From NCBI GenBank assembly GCA_964019155.1, contig OZ025244.1:11980655-12044654 (forward strand): a DNA stretch of 64,000 nucleotides, in the 5' to 3' direction. This document shows, piece after piece, positions 12,496 through 25,968 of this stretch. Position numbers and translations under genes: made by a program. Under the pieces are notes generated by a model that saw nothing but the letters and a program-made list of their open reading frames with translations, was not told where the DNA came from and did no database searches. Within the stretch, counting starts at the first letter, position 1. Each line of letters opens with the position of its first letter. This stretch comes from Osedax fenrisi (Eukaryota; Annelida; Polychaeta; Sabellida; Siboglinidae).

Positions 12496-15400
12496 CTATG
12501 ATGGATAATATGATATTATTGTTAGAGAAATATTAATATGATATATACGATAATTACCTTTGTTCTTTTTCTGAACGGGCTACTTTCTTATCATCTCCAA
12601 ATCTCCTCATCACTTCTTTAGTCACAGCACTTCCTCTCAATTGAGCGATTCTACAACATATACATATACATAATTAAACAATGTAATATTATATTATATA
12701 AATTATCTACAGATGATTTTTAATTATAAAATCTCATAAAATATATTATAATAATTATAAATTATATGAATAAATAAATAAATATAAATAAAGTAATTCT
12801 AATGATTTTGTTTACATATAGTAATAGTGGATACCAACTTGTGCTTGAGAAGGTACTTTACATTACGGTAAGCAAAGGAAAGAAGATAGGTTACCAAGAT
12901 GCAGACTAAACCGAACAAAATAGCATTTGCAGTTGGGTCCATCTTTTGAATGCGAACGAACAACCCTATTTTAAATATCAATCAATTATGTTTTATAAAT
13001 TAATTCTAATATTTAATAGTTTACTTATCTAATGAATTAAATAATGGATATGTTTTACAAATTAAATGCATAACTTAAATTAATAATATTAATTTATATT
13101 TATATAAATAATTTGTTATTAAACAATATTTAGTTTTATTTTATCTTATTCATTATTATATAAAATTAACATAATTATAACTGTTAAAAAGAGTTAATTT
13201 GAAAAATATTGGATAAGAATAAAACAAAAATAATTTATAAAATTTGATTTAATTGATTAAATAATTTTAATTAATTATTTAAAATATCTGTATAGTAAAC
13301 TGTTGAATAACGGAATATATTAACATTATATAATATTAATATTAACTCGAATAAATCAAGTATTTACTAAATATAGAGGAAATGTGGCTTATTAGTATAA
13401 TTTAAAAATAAATTATATTTATTAATAGGATAATACAAAAATAATAATAAATGTAATACAATATATAGTATATTATAATAAATTAATAATATGATGAACT
13501 CAATATATATTTGTTGAATATTTTTTATTATTTTACCAACTAATATACTATATATTTTATGAATTATATAAAAATAATACCACAACTAAATTTATATTTA
13601 TATGATTATATCCACATAATTATTTATTTATCACACAATACTTCAATGATGCTTTGTATATGTAAGTTAGAAAAAATATATGAACACTTTTTTAATACAC
13701 ATGTACATTTACTACTGAATGACAAAATAAATATTATAAATGATATTTTACTAGATAAGATTTTATTACTACAAACACACTACAAAATTGTTTAAAATAC
13801 TTGTATACTTTAACAATAATTTGACAAAATATGAATCATGCTACTAATCAAGGTTTCACTTTAAAATATATTAATTATTTAAATATATTAAATTAATAAT
13901 ATTATAAAATAAATTGGTATTCTATATATAAATATATAATATTAATTTGTGAACTTTCTCAAATTAGTAAATTTACAAGATTAATTAAATTAATTACACT
14001 ATATTAATAGTAAATCTATCGACTCAACATTATTCCATGGACAAATATTAGAATATTAAATATGTATTCCATAAATAATTTTATAATTATATTATTTATT
14101 TAATATTTATTTTAACACATATTATAATAACATTTTAGACAAATTAAACTATAAATAAATTCCATTAGCAATATATCATTTCATTTTTTTAAATATAATA
14201 TAATAGATATACGGAGAAATATACAAAATATCAAATATACTAGTTATAAATATCATGTCTATTAAAATATAAATATTTATACCATAAATAGAAATGTTTG
14301 TTTTAAAATATAACAATACATAGATTAAAAGTATATACAATATATATGAATATAAATAGTTATATAAACACTTAATAAATAAATACATTGAATTTACAAA
14401 TACAAATATAAATATATTATATGGATACAAATTTTAAATATTATTTTAAACCTTATAATTTAAATAATTATCTTAAATACTTAATATAAATATATATAAG
14501 TATAAATTTATACATATTTAATAAATATTATATGTATATATATATTATATTTTAGAAAAAATTGTGTATATGAAAATGTAATATAATATAGATTCAATAA
14601 TATATATTTGTATTAGATTTTATGTTCTCTATTTAATAATGTGTTTTTTTTTATGATGTAGTGGCTGATGTTTTTGTGTTAATGTGGATACGGTACATAT
14701 CGAGGAAAGGGATATACTGTAGTGAGAGGCAAGCATTACCAGTGTTAATATTCTTGGCACAAATAGGATCCCTAAGGCATTGGACCTGACGCACCCATAT
14801 CCCGAAGTTAATACGCCATATATCCTCATTATTTTCAATTATTGTTGGTTATTCTGGATATAAATTTAATATCTCTTTAATATGATTTTTTATAAATATA
14901 TTATTCTAATAGAAAACAAATTAATTAAATTTATATTGATAATTTTTTTTTTGTATATAAATTTTACTTTATTATATTTATTTTAATTTTACTATACATT
15001 TCTCTTCATAAATGTTTTTTATGAATGTGAAACAGGTAAAATACTAGATAAGCATTGCGCTTCTTCGTTAACCATGGTCAATCTTAAATTCTGATATTAT
15101 TATTATTATATATATTGTTTATATTATATGTATTTAATTAATACATTTTGATTCCTAAATTTTTTTTACTCACAAATAGATTGACATGAATGGAATGTAA
15201 TCATAATTTAATATAAATTCTAATAAAGATAGGTTGCAATAGTTTCAATACAATTTTATAATGTCTAATACAAACTTTTTTTTAAATTGAAATTTGTTAA
15301 AGATTAAAAAAATTATAATTTTCAGAATGTACAAGTACATCATCTAGAAATACATATTAAGTTTAATATGTATTCTAAGGAGGATGAACGAGTTGGAAAT

Positions 15401-16895
15401 GATATTAAATATTTTCTATTATTTGAAGTGAATATCGATCATCTGTACACTTGTATTTATGTCTAAATTAGGAAAATGATTTAGAGCGGATTAGTGATTT
15501 TGTAAAGGTTAATTCTAATATTAATATATACTATTCTTGCGCATGAGATCACTATGAAATAATTTCGAACGAGATCACTGGTATCTCGTAATTTATATAG
15601 ATTGAATATTATATTAATGTTATTGTATATCTATTTATGTAAAAAAAAACAATATTTAAAATATTAGAAACATTTGTTTATTCATATATATATATATATA
15701 TATATATTTCAACTTAAACATACTTAAGAATAACGGATAAGTTATACTCTATTAATACTATTAATAATAGAGTCTATTATAGATTCACTAATTTATAGAG
15801 TATATTATTATAATTAAATTTACATGAATGTATTTAGTATATATTTATTTAAGATAATTAGTAATCAACCCACTTAATAGTTACGATTTATTTTCATATG
15901 GCTAGTCTCTTGACGCCTCAGTAGTTGAAAACATCGAATATCATGTCCAACTAGTTCAGTAATTATATAACAGTAAACAATACCATCCAGGAACATATGT
16001 TTGATGATCACATCGATCCAACTGCGCAATAAAAATACTGCGGCGCACGCAAAGTAGTTCAATTAATTATGGTATTTCTTGTATACATTATATATCACTT
16101 AAGAGTCAATAATTCATTTAAAGTCATAACTAATCAATAATAAAGTTTATTAGTAATAAACCATAACTAATCTAATTACTTTGCACAGGCCTAGCATTTT
16201 TATTTTGCAGTTGGACCCCTGTGATCATCCCTACTATACATATATATAGGGATAGGGATTTTTCTGTGTATATTTAATAATAAACATATTTATATAATAA
16301 TAAATATAAACGTTACATAAGATCTTATATAAATAATCTCTTGAATGAGAACGTAGAACATAACGTTCTGAACGTTCCACGTTTCACCATCATATGGCAT
16401 ATGCGCCCTAATCAGGTCCCGTATATATATTATATTTATATATCCAAAAAGTTGTTATATTACTATTCAATATATATTATAGTTTTAAACTAAGTTAATA
16501 ATCCATTAACAATTTAGTAATGGTAATTATTATGATTTAATTAAAAATATATATTTTATAAAATATTTTCTTGTTAAACAAGTTGTTTCAATTGTATTTT
16601 ATAAATAATATAATTATACACACACAATCTATATACAAAATAGTATAGCACTAATAATATTAGTTTAAAATAAGATAAATTTAATAGGCTAATAATAATA
16701 TTAATAGTTGTGTAATTCAAATAATGTAAAGAAATTTTATTTATTATTTTTATGAAATTACTAACATAATGGAACAGCAGAAACAATTGCAGCACATAAA
16801 TAGAATACTATCGAAGTTTTTGTAGATACATTTCTACTAAAATCTTGTAGCATAAGCTCTTCTTGGTCAGTTAATTGGTTTTTGTCTCCAGCCAT
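12294..16895 (-). CDS. SSR3: Translocon-associated protein subunit gamma (TRAP-gamma), complete, 4 exons
   Basis: Exons on the minus strand: 16766-16895, 12839-12965, 12558-12650, 12294-12495. Joined length is 552 nt, encoding 183 residues; the human protein is 185. The N-terminal block (EELMLQDFSRN), the second-helix block (SFAYRNVKYLLKHK), the cytosolic loop (AVTKEVMRRF and SEKEQRILFKKNEVAEYEA) and the end (NFSCSMLASSGLVALFSTST) match the family in order. Hydrophobic segments fall near residues 29-48, 55-75, 136-155 and 160-179. TRAP-gamma is a multi-spanning subunit of the TRAP complex bound to Sec61 in the ER membrane and assists entry of some secretory and membrane proteins (family knowledge). 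The start context is AAATGG. All splice phases agree (1, 2, 2). Intron 1 is about 3.8 kb. Identification is from recognised sequence, not a database search. Confidence 0.95.
12558..12650 (-). CDS. SSR3: SSR3 exon 3
   Basis: Acceptor TTGTAG before 12650, donor CAAAG/GTAATT after 12558. Encodes the charged cytosolic loop (IAQLRGSAVTKEVMRRFGDD and KKVARSEKEQ). Confidence 0.93.
12839..12965 (-). CDS. SSR3: SSR3 exon 2
   Basis: Acceptor AAAATAG before 12965. Reads LFVRIQKMDPTANAI, the second membrane segment and SFAYRNVKYLLKHK. The donor that keeps the frame is CACAA/GTTGGT; the nearby GTATCC would put a stop in exon 3. Confidence 0.93.
12966..16765. other. SSR3 intron 1
   Basis: AT-rich, about 3.8 kb. 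GC-richer patches at 14690-14830 and 15890-16060 contain short open stretches but no convincing exons. A CTGTGATCATCC-containing patch at 16185-16240 is unassigned. No mobile element identified. Confidence 0.5.
16766..16895 (-). CDS. SSR3: SSR3 exon 1 (start codon)
   Basis: ATG at 16895-16893; begins MAGDKNQLTDQEELMLQDF. Ends one base into Trp44 at donor T/GTTAGT. Encodes the cytosolic N terminus and the first membrane segment (SIVFYLCAAIVSAVPL). Confidence 0.95.
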
Positions 16896-17722
16896 TTCGT
16901 AAAATATTGTTTATATTCACAACTAGTATTCGTGGAAGTTTATAACTATCCTGTTGATTGCAACGTGTATTTTAAAAACTCTACCGAATAATTGTATCGT
17001 TAATAGTAGGGATGTTAGTAAATATAGTTTTTAAAAACAACGATTATAATTTAAATTGTATACAATACTACTTTAGATCCAATATGTTTTAGACATATGA
17101 TTTAAACATATATGTACTTATATTCATGTACGTCGTACATTGTACATGTATTGATTATAATATTGGCCTCCTTTATATTCATTTCCTAGAAGATTAAGGA
17201 TTCCAGTGTATTAATCATACAGTGGGTATAATTACAAATACAAGTTAATGACTTAGATAATATATTTAATACCTGCATTTAAAATTTTAAACTAGATAAA
17301 TAATTGAAATGATTAAATAATATATGATATACATGATATTATATGATTACATCATATGTAGGAGGTATTATACTGGATACACAATAAATTAATTAATGTA
17401 AAAATAAATTAATTTACATTAATATTCACATCTAAATAATTTAATATTTATTATATTCTAAGCAAATGGAAACCATAATTCTGTAATTTAAAAACTTCGG
17501 AAATTATAGATAGGCTTATATAGATCATCTATAGATTATCAATTATATATAATAGATTTTTACATTTTTATAATATAAACTGTATATAGTTTATTTTAAA
17601 GTAATCTTTATAACATAACATTGATTTATCAAAATGTAAACATTTCTTAATTATATGTGAAATATTTTATGAATTTATTTAATGAATTTATATGTAAAAT
17701 AAATTCAATATATATTATAAGC

Positions 17723-17812
17723 AAAACCTTATATAACCTCTGGTTATATGATGTCTTGTTATAAGCAATAGGCTACCTCCTACCTCCTATAACCTCGAGG
17801 TTATATGAGGTA
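17723..17812. repeat. Hairpin repeat family, two copies
   Basis: Two inverted repeats of the form ACCTCCTATAACC / GGTTATAGGAGGT: one at 17723-17760 (diverged) and one at 17781-17812 (TACCTCCTATAACCTCGAGG and its inverse). Members of a family spread over 17.7-28.9 kb. Confidence 0.75.
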
Positions 17813-18102
17813 TTATTATAATAATAAGTGGGTAGGTTATACCTTATTATCTTATACCCATATAATTATAAGTATATAGACTGATATTGGAGATATAGGT
17901 TTGTATACTATACCTAGTTTGTATACTAATTTGAAAATCCGTCATTGTATTACATTATGTAACTTACGTCATAGATTTAGAGTATGCACCTATTACTATA
18001 CCACAGGTGGTATTTTAAATATATTACATTAGTACATCGTATTTTAAATATAAATTTAATTCACTTGCATCACTCTAATGACTCTAAATTACTTTAATAA
18101 TT

Positions 18103-18150
18103 ATTGTAAGCCTATATATAAGCCTATAGGCTTATATATAGGCTTACAAT
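18103..18150. repeat. 48-bp perfect palindrome
   Basis: ATTGTAAGCCTATATATAAG CCTA followed at once by its exact reverse complement, no spacer. Beyond it, 18150-18235 has further GGCTATAG / CTATAGCC inverted pieces. Confidence 0.95.
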
Positions 18151-18420
18151 ATATATATATAGGCTATAGATATATATATATATATATATATATTCTATAT
18201 ATAGCTATATAGCCTAGGCTATAGATATATATCTATAAAATAAATAAATTATTACAATTTTAGAAATAAGTAAATCTATCATATAATATTATAATATAAT
18301 GATACCAAACCTAGTAACAAATACAGTTTTATAATATTTATTTTTAAATATTTTAAAATAATATTTTCATTAAATGACTAAATATAAACTTTTCTACATA
18401 ATTAGCATACATTAGTATCA

Positions 18421-18454
18421 AGACCTCCTATAACCTTAGGTTATACGAGGTCTT
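18421..18454. repeat. Hairpin repeat copy
   Basis: AGACCTCCTATAACC, TTA, then GGTTATACGAGGTCTT; same family as 17781-17812. Confidence 0.8.
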
Positions 18455-18534
18455 ATTAGTATAGCCTACCTACTATAAAATATGTAGACTATGATAATGT
18501 ATGATATGTATGTATGTAGTGTTAATTCTGTATA

Positions 18535-18537
<3 letters not shown>

Positions 18538-18631
<94 letters not shown>

Positions 18632-18640
18632 AATTATATA
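18538..18640. repeat. (AT)n microsatellite
   Basis: About 40 uninterrupted AT repeats followed by degenerate AT sequence. Confidence 0.95.
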
Positions 18641-19299
18641 ATAAAATAAAGATCACAACATTTGTAATCAATATATGTATAATTCCACTTAGAAATATAT
18701 TCGTCTTTAACTTCCAAGATAAATGAGGCTATGGAATTATATTACATTGCGGATTTATAAAAATAATAGTCTATCGAATTCTAATATATATATAAATGTA
18801 CATTCATTATAGTCAGGGCCGGCTTAAGCATACGTTGGGCCCCGGGCAAAAAAAACACATGGGCCCATAATAATTGTTATAACATATTAATAGGGTCATT
18901 CTAGCAATAACTAATATATTTATAACTATTCAATTTATATATATATATATATATAAATGATATAGGTTATATTATTATTCTATGCATAATACAATTATGT
19001 ACAACTATTTAAAATCTTTAAATTTGGAGTTTTATAAATGTTAGTTTTTCATATATATTTACATGTTTCGTGTGAAGGATGTGCCCTTTAAGATATGTAT
19101 AATATATAGAGGGGGAACTCATTCACTCCATGGATGGAAATATATATTAAGTTGCACCCTTACATTCATTGCAATATAATATTGTATAAGATAATAAATT
19201 AATTAATTAGTAAAAAATAAAAATAATATAAGTATAATTAAATATTTATATTACTTGATTTCATCTCTAAAAAAAGAGTAGTATGTATTAATTATAAAT

Positions 19300-19412
19300 T
19301 TCATTAATTAGCTTTGATTATAAAGATAATTTATCCATACTTAAAAGTATTTATTATGTCATAAAATGTCATAGAACATTATTTATAAGTTTAAGTGTCG
19401 AGAAACTTAAGC
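19300..19412 (-). pseudogene. hAT transposase C-terminal relic
   Basis: On the minus strand one frame reads SLSFSTLKLINNVL, then pieces such as FMT, ILLSMDKLSL and SKLINE interrupted by stops. This resembles the hAT dimerisation block (ERSFS-LKLIK---RSTM----L--LSIE). Position next to the left terminus fits a transposase in minus orientation. Too decayed to function. Confidence 0.5.
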
Positions 19413-20925
19413 TATTATCTCTCAAGTTTAATTATTTGCCATTAAAATACAAGGTATATTCGGATGAAAATGTCTACATTTGTATATACATCTATCCCAC
19501 CATATATTGTATATAATAATGTTTGGATAGTCCATTCCTTTGAGGTGTATATCAATACAGTATAATATATATTACAAAAATGTTATATACCTACTTATCA
19601 ATTAAGTTGTCAAATATTGGTAGAAAAGAGTTATTTTGAACTTGCATATGATGTAAATTCAATATTTGATCAAGTGATATCATTATACTAATTCTTTTGT
19701 AATTTATTTTGTTTGTATACTCAAATAAAATCCTCATAATCATTTATTTTCTCGCCTATGTATTTAATAAGTATATACATATTTTGTATTACTGCTATTA
19801 TTTTCTCAATTGAACCTAATTGCAATACTTTCATGATCGACTTTATTCTACAAAGTAATTAGCTTCACGTTTTTCATAATATTGAAGTATAAAATTCTTG
19901 CATTTTACTGAATAAATACATTGACTCTAATGTAATTTACGTAAAGTACATATATAATATCATATATATATCGTAGTTATATAACTTATGTAATAATAGG
20001 AAGTCCACAATATAATGCACTATAGTTATTATAATGCTATAGTATTATAATGCTATAGATTGTGATGACCATATTATATTCGATAATTCTTTTAATACAA
20101 AATAGTATATCCTTTCTTTAATCTAGATGTTAAAATATTATATATTTAGGTTTGCTAAATAAACTATATTGATTTGGTATGAAACCAAAAATATTGCTGC
20201 AATTGTAGTTGATTCAACGGTATTTTGCCCAACTAGATTTAACAAAGGCGCAGCTCAGGGTGTCCGTATTGCCAATAGACTATGGTTTATTATTAAATAT
20301 TGCATTTCATTTAATATTCCAGACATATTGCTGAAATTGTCATAATCTTGAGCTCTATAATCTTTTATATTTATATTATTATTAAAAAATAATCTAATAA
20401 ATCATTAGCTAAATATTTACCAGTGTGATAATTAATCTCTAGGTAGGGATTAAATCCTATCCTTTTTCTCCCAATCTCATTTTTACATCAATACATATTA
20501 AATAATCATACCTTACTTGGCATATATGATGACGATTGTTAACTGATCTATATGTGATATATCTTGAGTTGAGTCCACTGATATACTATATTCTATATAA
20601 TATTTTGAATTTTTATTTCTTCAATAATTTATATCTCACCTGTTCTCATTTTAATATCGTCATTGTGGGCGTGTATATGTAAATAGATATACGAGGGTGA
20701 TGTCAATATAATAATTCATTTGTAAGTAGCCTACTATAGTAGTAACTATAGTTAGATACAAAAATCCTTTAGTTTTATATATATATAAATAATATCCTTT
20801 TCAATAAATATAAATATAATTTATATATGTAAATATTCTAGTAACATTTTTTTTTACATAATTTCATTAATAGGTAATTATTAAAAAAAAAACTATAAAG
20901 CAGAATACTCATATTTGAATTGAAC

Positions 20926-20929
<4 letters not shown>

Positions 20930-20972
<43 letters not shown>

Positions 20973-20990
20973 ATATATATACACTACAAA
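20930..20990. repeat. (AT)n microsatellite inside the hAT
   Basis: TA dinucleotide run. Confidence 0.9.
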
Positions 20991-21484
20991 ATATAATAAT
21001 ATATACACTATAACAAGACACATATTTTTTTAATACGCCCGCGTAGATAGAGAAAATTTAATTATTTTGAGAAAAATAATTTTGAAAAGATATTTTATTA
21101 GTCTTAATTACTATTATACATCTATATAAAATACCGTTTTTTCGTAATTTATAATCAATATAATTCTTTAAATATGTCAGAAATTATAGTTAACATATAT
21201 CTGAATCATTTTAATTTTAATAAAAAAAACGTTAATATATATTTTTTTCTCGATGTAGTGGTTAATAATCCTTTAATACATTTATCTAGTATCATTAATC
21301 ACTTCCCGGTTTATCAATCAAATATTTATCAATTCGTTTCATAGTATTTCATCTGATATTCTGATATCTGCGAGGTAGTATATGGTGTTCACTAGTGTTG
21401 GAAACGGTTTCGAATATCGAATCGAATATTCGAATATTTTAATATTCGATTCTTTCACATAGTAAATTTTCGAATTTGACAGAT

Positions 21485-21660
21485 ATTCGAAAATGTCGAA
21501 TACCTAAATCTAATTATTCGAAAATGTCGAATACCTAAATCTAATTATTCGAAAATGTCGAATACCTAAATCTAATTATTCGAAAATATCGAATACCTAA
21601 ATCTAATTATTCGAAAATATCGAATACCTAAATCTAATTATTCGAAAAATTCGAATATCA
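21485..21660. repeat. 31-bp tandem repeat
   Basis: About five copies of ATTCGAAAATGTCGAATACC plus TAAATCTAATT. Confidence 0.9.
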
Positions 21661-22369
21661 AAATTTAACTATTAAAAAAAACGGTAAAAGGCATTTTATT
21701 AAACAATAAACAAATAATTTAATACTATTTACCCTAGTCTATTTACTTCCGTTTTAACCTTTTTAACTATCATATAGGTATAATCCTAATTCATTATTTT
21801 ATTTAAAATAATGGAAACATATCTTTATTATTATTAATAAATATAATTTTTATTATAATTTAAAATAATAGAAACATATAATATCATTACTAGATTATTT
21901 AGTAAATACAATTTAAATAACTTTAAATAATTTTATTTAACTAATCGATAAATATCATATAGGCATAATAATTCAATATTTTATTTAAAATAATAGAAAC
22001 TTATCTCTATTTTATAATGAAATAGATGAACTGAAATTATATCTGTATAAACCGAGAATTGACCGGTGTGATTGTCCATTAATGTGGTGGTCTGACCACG
22101 ATAAAGAATTTTTTTGTGATAACAATTCTTTTGCAAAAAATATTTAACTGGGCAGTCATCATATGTTCCTGCAGAGAGAATATATTCTATGGTTCCAAAT
22201 ATTTTAACAAAACAACGTTCACAATTATGTCCAGAGAAATTAGACTTATTGATATTCTTTAATCAAAATTCATAACCATTTTTAATTATATTACATTCTA
22301 TTATTATATATATTTGTAAAAATAATAATTATTATTATTTTTAATTATTAAATATATTTACTATTTGAA

Positions 22370-23345
22370 ACCTTCAAAGTGTATTTATTTACTATTTTAA
22401 ACCTTTAAAATGAATAATTTAACTATTAGAAAACTTTGTATCTTAATTTAATACAAATAATACTATTTAAAACCTTCGAAGTGTATTTATTTACTGTTTT
22501 ACACCTTAGAAATGAATAATTTAACTATTTGAAAACTTCGAATACTTAAATTAATACAAATAATACTATTTAAAACCTTCAAAGTGTATTTATTTACTGT
22601 TTTACACCTTAAAAATGAATAATTTAACTATTTGAAAAATTTGTATACTTAATTTAATACAAATAATACTATTTAAAACCTCCGAAGTGTATTTATTTAC
22701 TGTTTTACACCTTAGAAATGAATAATTTAACTATTTGAAAACTTCGAATACTTAATTTAATACAAATAATACTATTTTAAACCTTCAAAGTATATTTATT
22801 TACTATTTTACACCTTAGAAATGAATAATTTAACTATTTTAAAACTTTGAATACTTAATTTAATACAAATAATACTATTTAAAACCTTCAAAGTGTATTT
22901 ATTTACTATTTTAAACCTAGGAAATGAATAATTTAATTATTAGAAAACTTTGATACTTAATTTAATACAAATAATACTATTTGAAACCTTAGAAGTGTAT
23001 CTATTTACTATTTTACACCTTAGAAATGAATAATTTACCTATTAGAAAACTTTGTATACTTAATTTAACACAAATAATACTATTTGAAACATTCGAAGTG
23101 TATTTATTTACTATTCGAAACCTTTGAATACTTAATTTAATAAAAATAATACTATTTGAAACCTTCGAAGTGTATTTATTTACTATTCGAAACCTTCGAA
23201 TACTTAATTTAATAAAAATAATACTATTTGAAACCTTCGAAGTGTATTTATTTACTATTCGAAACCTTCGAATACTTAATTTAATAAAAATAATACTATT
23301 TGAAACCTTCGAAGTGTATTTATTTACTATTCGAAACCTTCGAAT
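22370..23345. repeat. Tandem repeats of ~72 and ~110-120 bp
   Basis: Units contain CCTTCGAAGTGTATTTATTT and AATTTAATACAAATAATACT. The right-hand part (23095-23345) is a clean 72-bp repeat, which keeps a frame open by period alone. Confidence 0.85.
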
Positions 23346-23711
23346 GAGTGAAAAATCTGAAAATTTCCAACACTAGTGTTCACTATTAGCATGTGCTCCA
23401 ACCTATTCATTTACGTGTTACCATAATATCTTCATGTAAATTTTGAAATTTTTGTAAAATTCACTTTTCTCATATGTCTAAATAACTCATATTTAATTAA
23501 TTTATTATATTATTTTTATTTGTTTAATTAAAATTAATAGTATATAAGAAAATAGAATGTATACAAATACTGTTTATAAATATTTTTTTTTTAATAAATA
23601 GTAAAAAAATGTTTCTCAAATAATTTATGGGCCCCCCAAAATATTGGGTCCCGGGCAATTGCCCGGTTTGCCCCCCCCCCTTGAGCCGGCCCTGATTATA
23701 GTATATTATCA

Positions 23712-23752
23712 ATACCTAGGTTATTACCAACCCCGAGGTTACAGGAGGTCTT
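23712..23752. repeat. Hairpin repeat copy
   Basis: AATACCTAGGTTATTACC followed by CCCCGAGGTTACAGGAGGTC; diverged member of the 17781-17812 family just outside the hAT right end. Confidence 0.6.
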
Positions 23753-24011
23753 AGTTTATACTCAATATCGATATCACAATTAAGTTAAGAATTAATATAA
23801 CTAAGTAATGTGTAACTAATTATTAACCTTCACTAATTACTATTATAAACAGTCATTATAAATATACTTAATATAACATATGTTATAGAAGTAATACCTG
23901 ACTTGACTAACCAATAGGAACGTAAACAATAAATTAAATATAAAATATAAGAAATATGTGTAATCATCTACAAAAAAAAACACTTCAAATATTTAAGATA
24001 ATTATCTATTT

Positions 24012-25019
24012 TATATATCAAGTTTTCATTGATTTCAAAAAAGCGTTTGATAGAATATGACACAATGCGCTATGGTCGGCAATGAAAAGATTTAACATCA
24101 ATTTAAAACTAATAGAATCTATACAACATCTATACAATAAAGCAGAAAGTGCAGTTTACTTTGACGGTAAAATTGGAGAATGGTTCAGAACAACATCTGG
24201 AGTTAATCAAGGCTGTCTACTTTCACCCACACTATTCAATATTTTGCTTGAACAAATAGGATGAATGATGCTTTAGATAATCATGTAGGTTCAGTAAATA
24301 TTGGTGGTAAAATAATCACAAATCTGAGATTCGCAGATTACATCGATGGATTAGCAGGTAGTGAATCAGAATTAGCCAATCTGTTTAAAATAATCGAAAA
24401 TACAGCAAGTGCATATGGAATGGAAATAAACTCTACGAAAACACAAATAATGGCAAATTCTGAAGGTAGTTTCACATCAGAAATAAAAATAAATAACGAG
24501 CTACTAAAAGTAGTTGACAGTTTTAAATACTTAGGAGCAATCATCGACGATAAAGGTTCAAAGGGTGAAATATTAGCTAGAACCGGACAGACGATTGCAG
24601 CTCTATCTAGACTAGGTGTCTAGACTAGGACCTAAATATTATATGGTACGATAAAGCACTACAACTGAAACTGAAAATCCGACTACTGCAGTCACTAGTT
24701 GACTCAATTTTCTTATATGCGTGTGAGACATGGACAATAACGAAGGAATTGCAAATAAAAATAACAACATTAGAAATGCGGTGCTTAAGACGTTTATTGA
24801 ACATATCATACATAGATATAATTACTAACATTGAAATACGCGATAGAGTTACCAAAGAAATCGGTCCACATTCGGAACTACTAGCATGGTCATCGCGAAG
24901 AAACTGAGATGGTTTGGTCATGTGATAAGATCAAATTCCATGTCCAAAACAATTCTTCAGGGTTCTATTGAAGGTATAAGAAGATGAGGTAGGCCAAAAA
25001 TGCAATGGCAAGACAATAT
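24012..25019 (+). pseudogene. Non-LTR retrotransposon reverse transcriptase, broken, left copy
   Basis: Domain A FIDFKKAFDRI (then a stop), domain B SGVNQGCLLSP, domain C LRFADYIDGLAGS, then YGMEINSTKTQIM and SFKYLGAIID. Further on, in shifted frames, come LYACETWTI, LRWFGHVIR and GRPKMQWQDN, the usual C-terminal landmarks of one LINE type. The second catalytic Asp of FADD is Tyr here, and there are stops and frameshifts, so it is inactive. It stops abruptly at 25019 where hAT copy 2 begins. The rest of its 3' end is found after the hAT. Confidence 0.9.
24529..25019. repeat. Left copy of the ~490-bp duplication around hAT copy 2
   Basis: Starts ACTTAGGAGCAATCATCGAC and ends GGCAAGACAATAT. 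It is repeated at 27519-28007 with one 2-bp indel and only a handful of substitutions. Confidence 0.95.
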
Positions 25020-25149
25020 CAGGGCCGGCTTAAGCATACTATGGGCCCCGGGCAAAAAAAACTTATGGGCCCCATAAGAATTTCATAACATATTAAATGA
25101 GCCATTTTAGAAATAACTAATATCTATAACTCTTCAATTTATTTATATA

Positions 25150-25151
25150 TA

Positions 25152-25212
<61 letters not shown>
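25150..25212. repeat. (TA)n microsatellite
   Basis: TA run within hAT copy 2. Shorter TA runs occur at 25725-25765 and 26137-26167. Confidence 0.95.
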
Positions 25213-25215
<3 letters not shown>

Positions 25216-25719
25216 GATGTATTATTATTCTATTATGCGTGATCAAATTATATAAAAATATTTATAATATTTAAAAAAAATTGTTTTTTCATATATCCTA
25301 TCGCGTGTGGAGACCAACTTTAAGATGCATATAGTATATATAGAGGGGCATGCTTCACGCTATGGATGTAAATAGATATTATGGTACCCACTTAAAATCA
25401 TTGTAATGTAATATTTTATAATTTACAAATTAATTAATAAAAATGATAAAAGTAAGTTAAATGATATAATTAGTTAAAATGATATGATTACATATTTATT
25501 TTACTCGATTTCCTCTTCTAAATCAGTATTATTTATTCAGTATCAATTTAATTAATTAGCTTTGATTCTAAATATAATGTTACAGATTTGAAAGTATTTA
25601 TTTTGTCAGATAATTTCATAGAAAATTATTTATAAGTTTAGAGAAGCATCTCTCTCAAGTGTAATTATTTACCATTAAATATATTAGGATGAAAATGTCA
25701 ACAATAAGATATATCTAGC

Positions 25720-25769
<50 letters not shown>

Positions 25770-25932
25770 TTTGTTAGTCTATTCCTTTGAGGTGTATATC
25801 AATATGGTATAATATATGTTAAATACTGAATTATCTTATATACTAATCATCTTAATTGCTGATGTCAGATGATATATATACATATTATTTATATAATTAG
25901 TAATAACTACATGATTATCTTTTTTAGTATTT

Positions 25933-25968
25933 CCTATATACTTATAAGCCTTAGGCTTATAAGTATAT
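25933..25968. repeat. Short palindrome in hAT copy 2
   Basis: ATATACTTATAAGCC, a 3-base spacer, then GGCTTATAAGTATAT. Confidence 0.85.

Larger units (their letters stand above)
16896..18805. other. Intergenic region upstream of SSR3
   Basis: AT-rich. Contains the SSR3 promoter side (no recognised motif), hairpin repeats at 17723-17812 and 18421-18454, a 48-bp perfect palindrome at 18103-18150 and an (AT)n run at 18538-18618. Confidence 0.5.
21393..23375. mobile_element. Nested non-autonomous hAT-like element
   Basis: Begins TAGTGTTGGAAA and ends TTTCCAACACTA; flanked by the 8-bp duplication GTGTTCAC (21385-21392 and 23376-23383). It sits in hAT copy 1; the matching place in copy 2 (near 27230) has no insertion. 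The interior is almost wholly tandem repeats built on TTCGAA: 31-bp units at about 21485-21655 and longer units at 22370-23345. No coding relic seen. Confidence 0.85.
18814..23694. mobile_element. hAT-superfamily DNA transposon, copy 1 (4.9 kb)
   Basis: Termini CAGGGCCGGCTTAAGC and GAGCCGGCCCTG, with GGGCCCCGGGCAA inside both ends. Flanked by the perfect 8-bp target duplication ATTATAGT (18806-18813 and 23695-23702), the hAT signature. It carries another hAT-like element (21393-23375). A decayed transposase lies on the minus strand near the left end. Its interior matches copy 2 at 25020-27518 over most of that copy's length. Confidence 0.92.

Noticed and set aside
14690..14830. GC-richer patch in SSR3 intron 1, plus-strand reading ASITSVNILGTNRIPKALD
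   Set aside because: No pyrimidine tract at the acceptor, weak donor, no recognised family; left unassigned.
15890..16062. Plus-strand reading NNTIQEHMFDDHIDPTAQ with a stop, and a 62-codon minus frame, in SSR3 intron 1
   Set aside because: Neither joins in phase to SSR3, whose exons 1 and 2 fit each other exactly; no partner exon found.
12966..16765. Extra SSR3 exon in intron 1
   Set aside because: Exon 1 and exon 2 join to give VSAVPLWLF in register with the family; no room for another exon.
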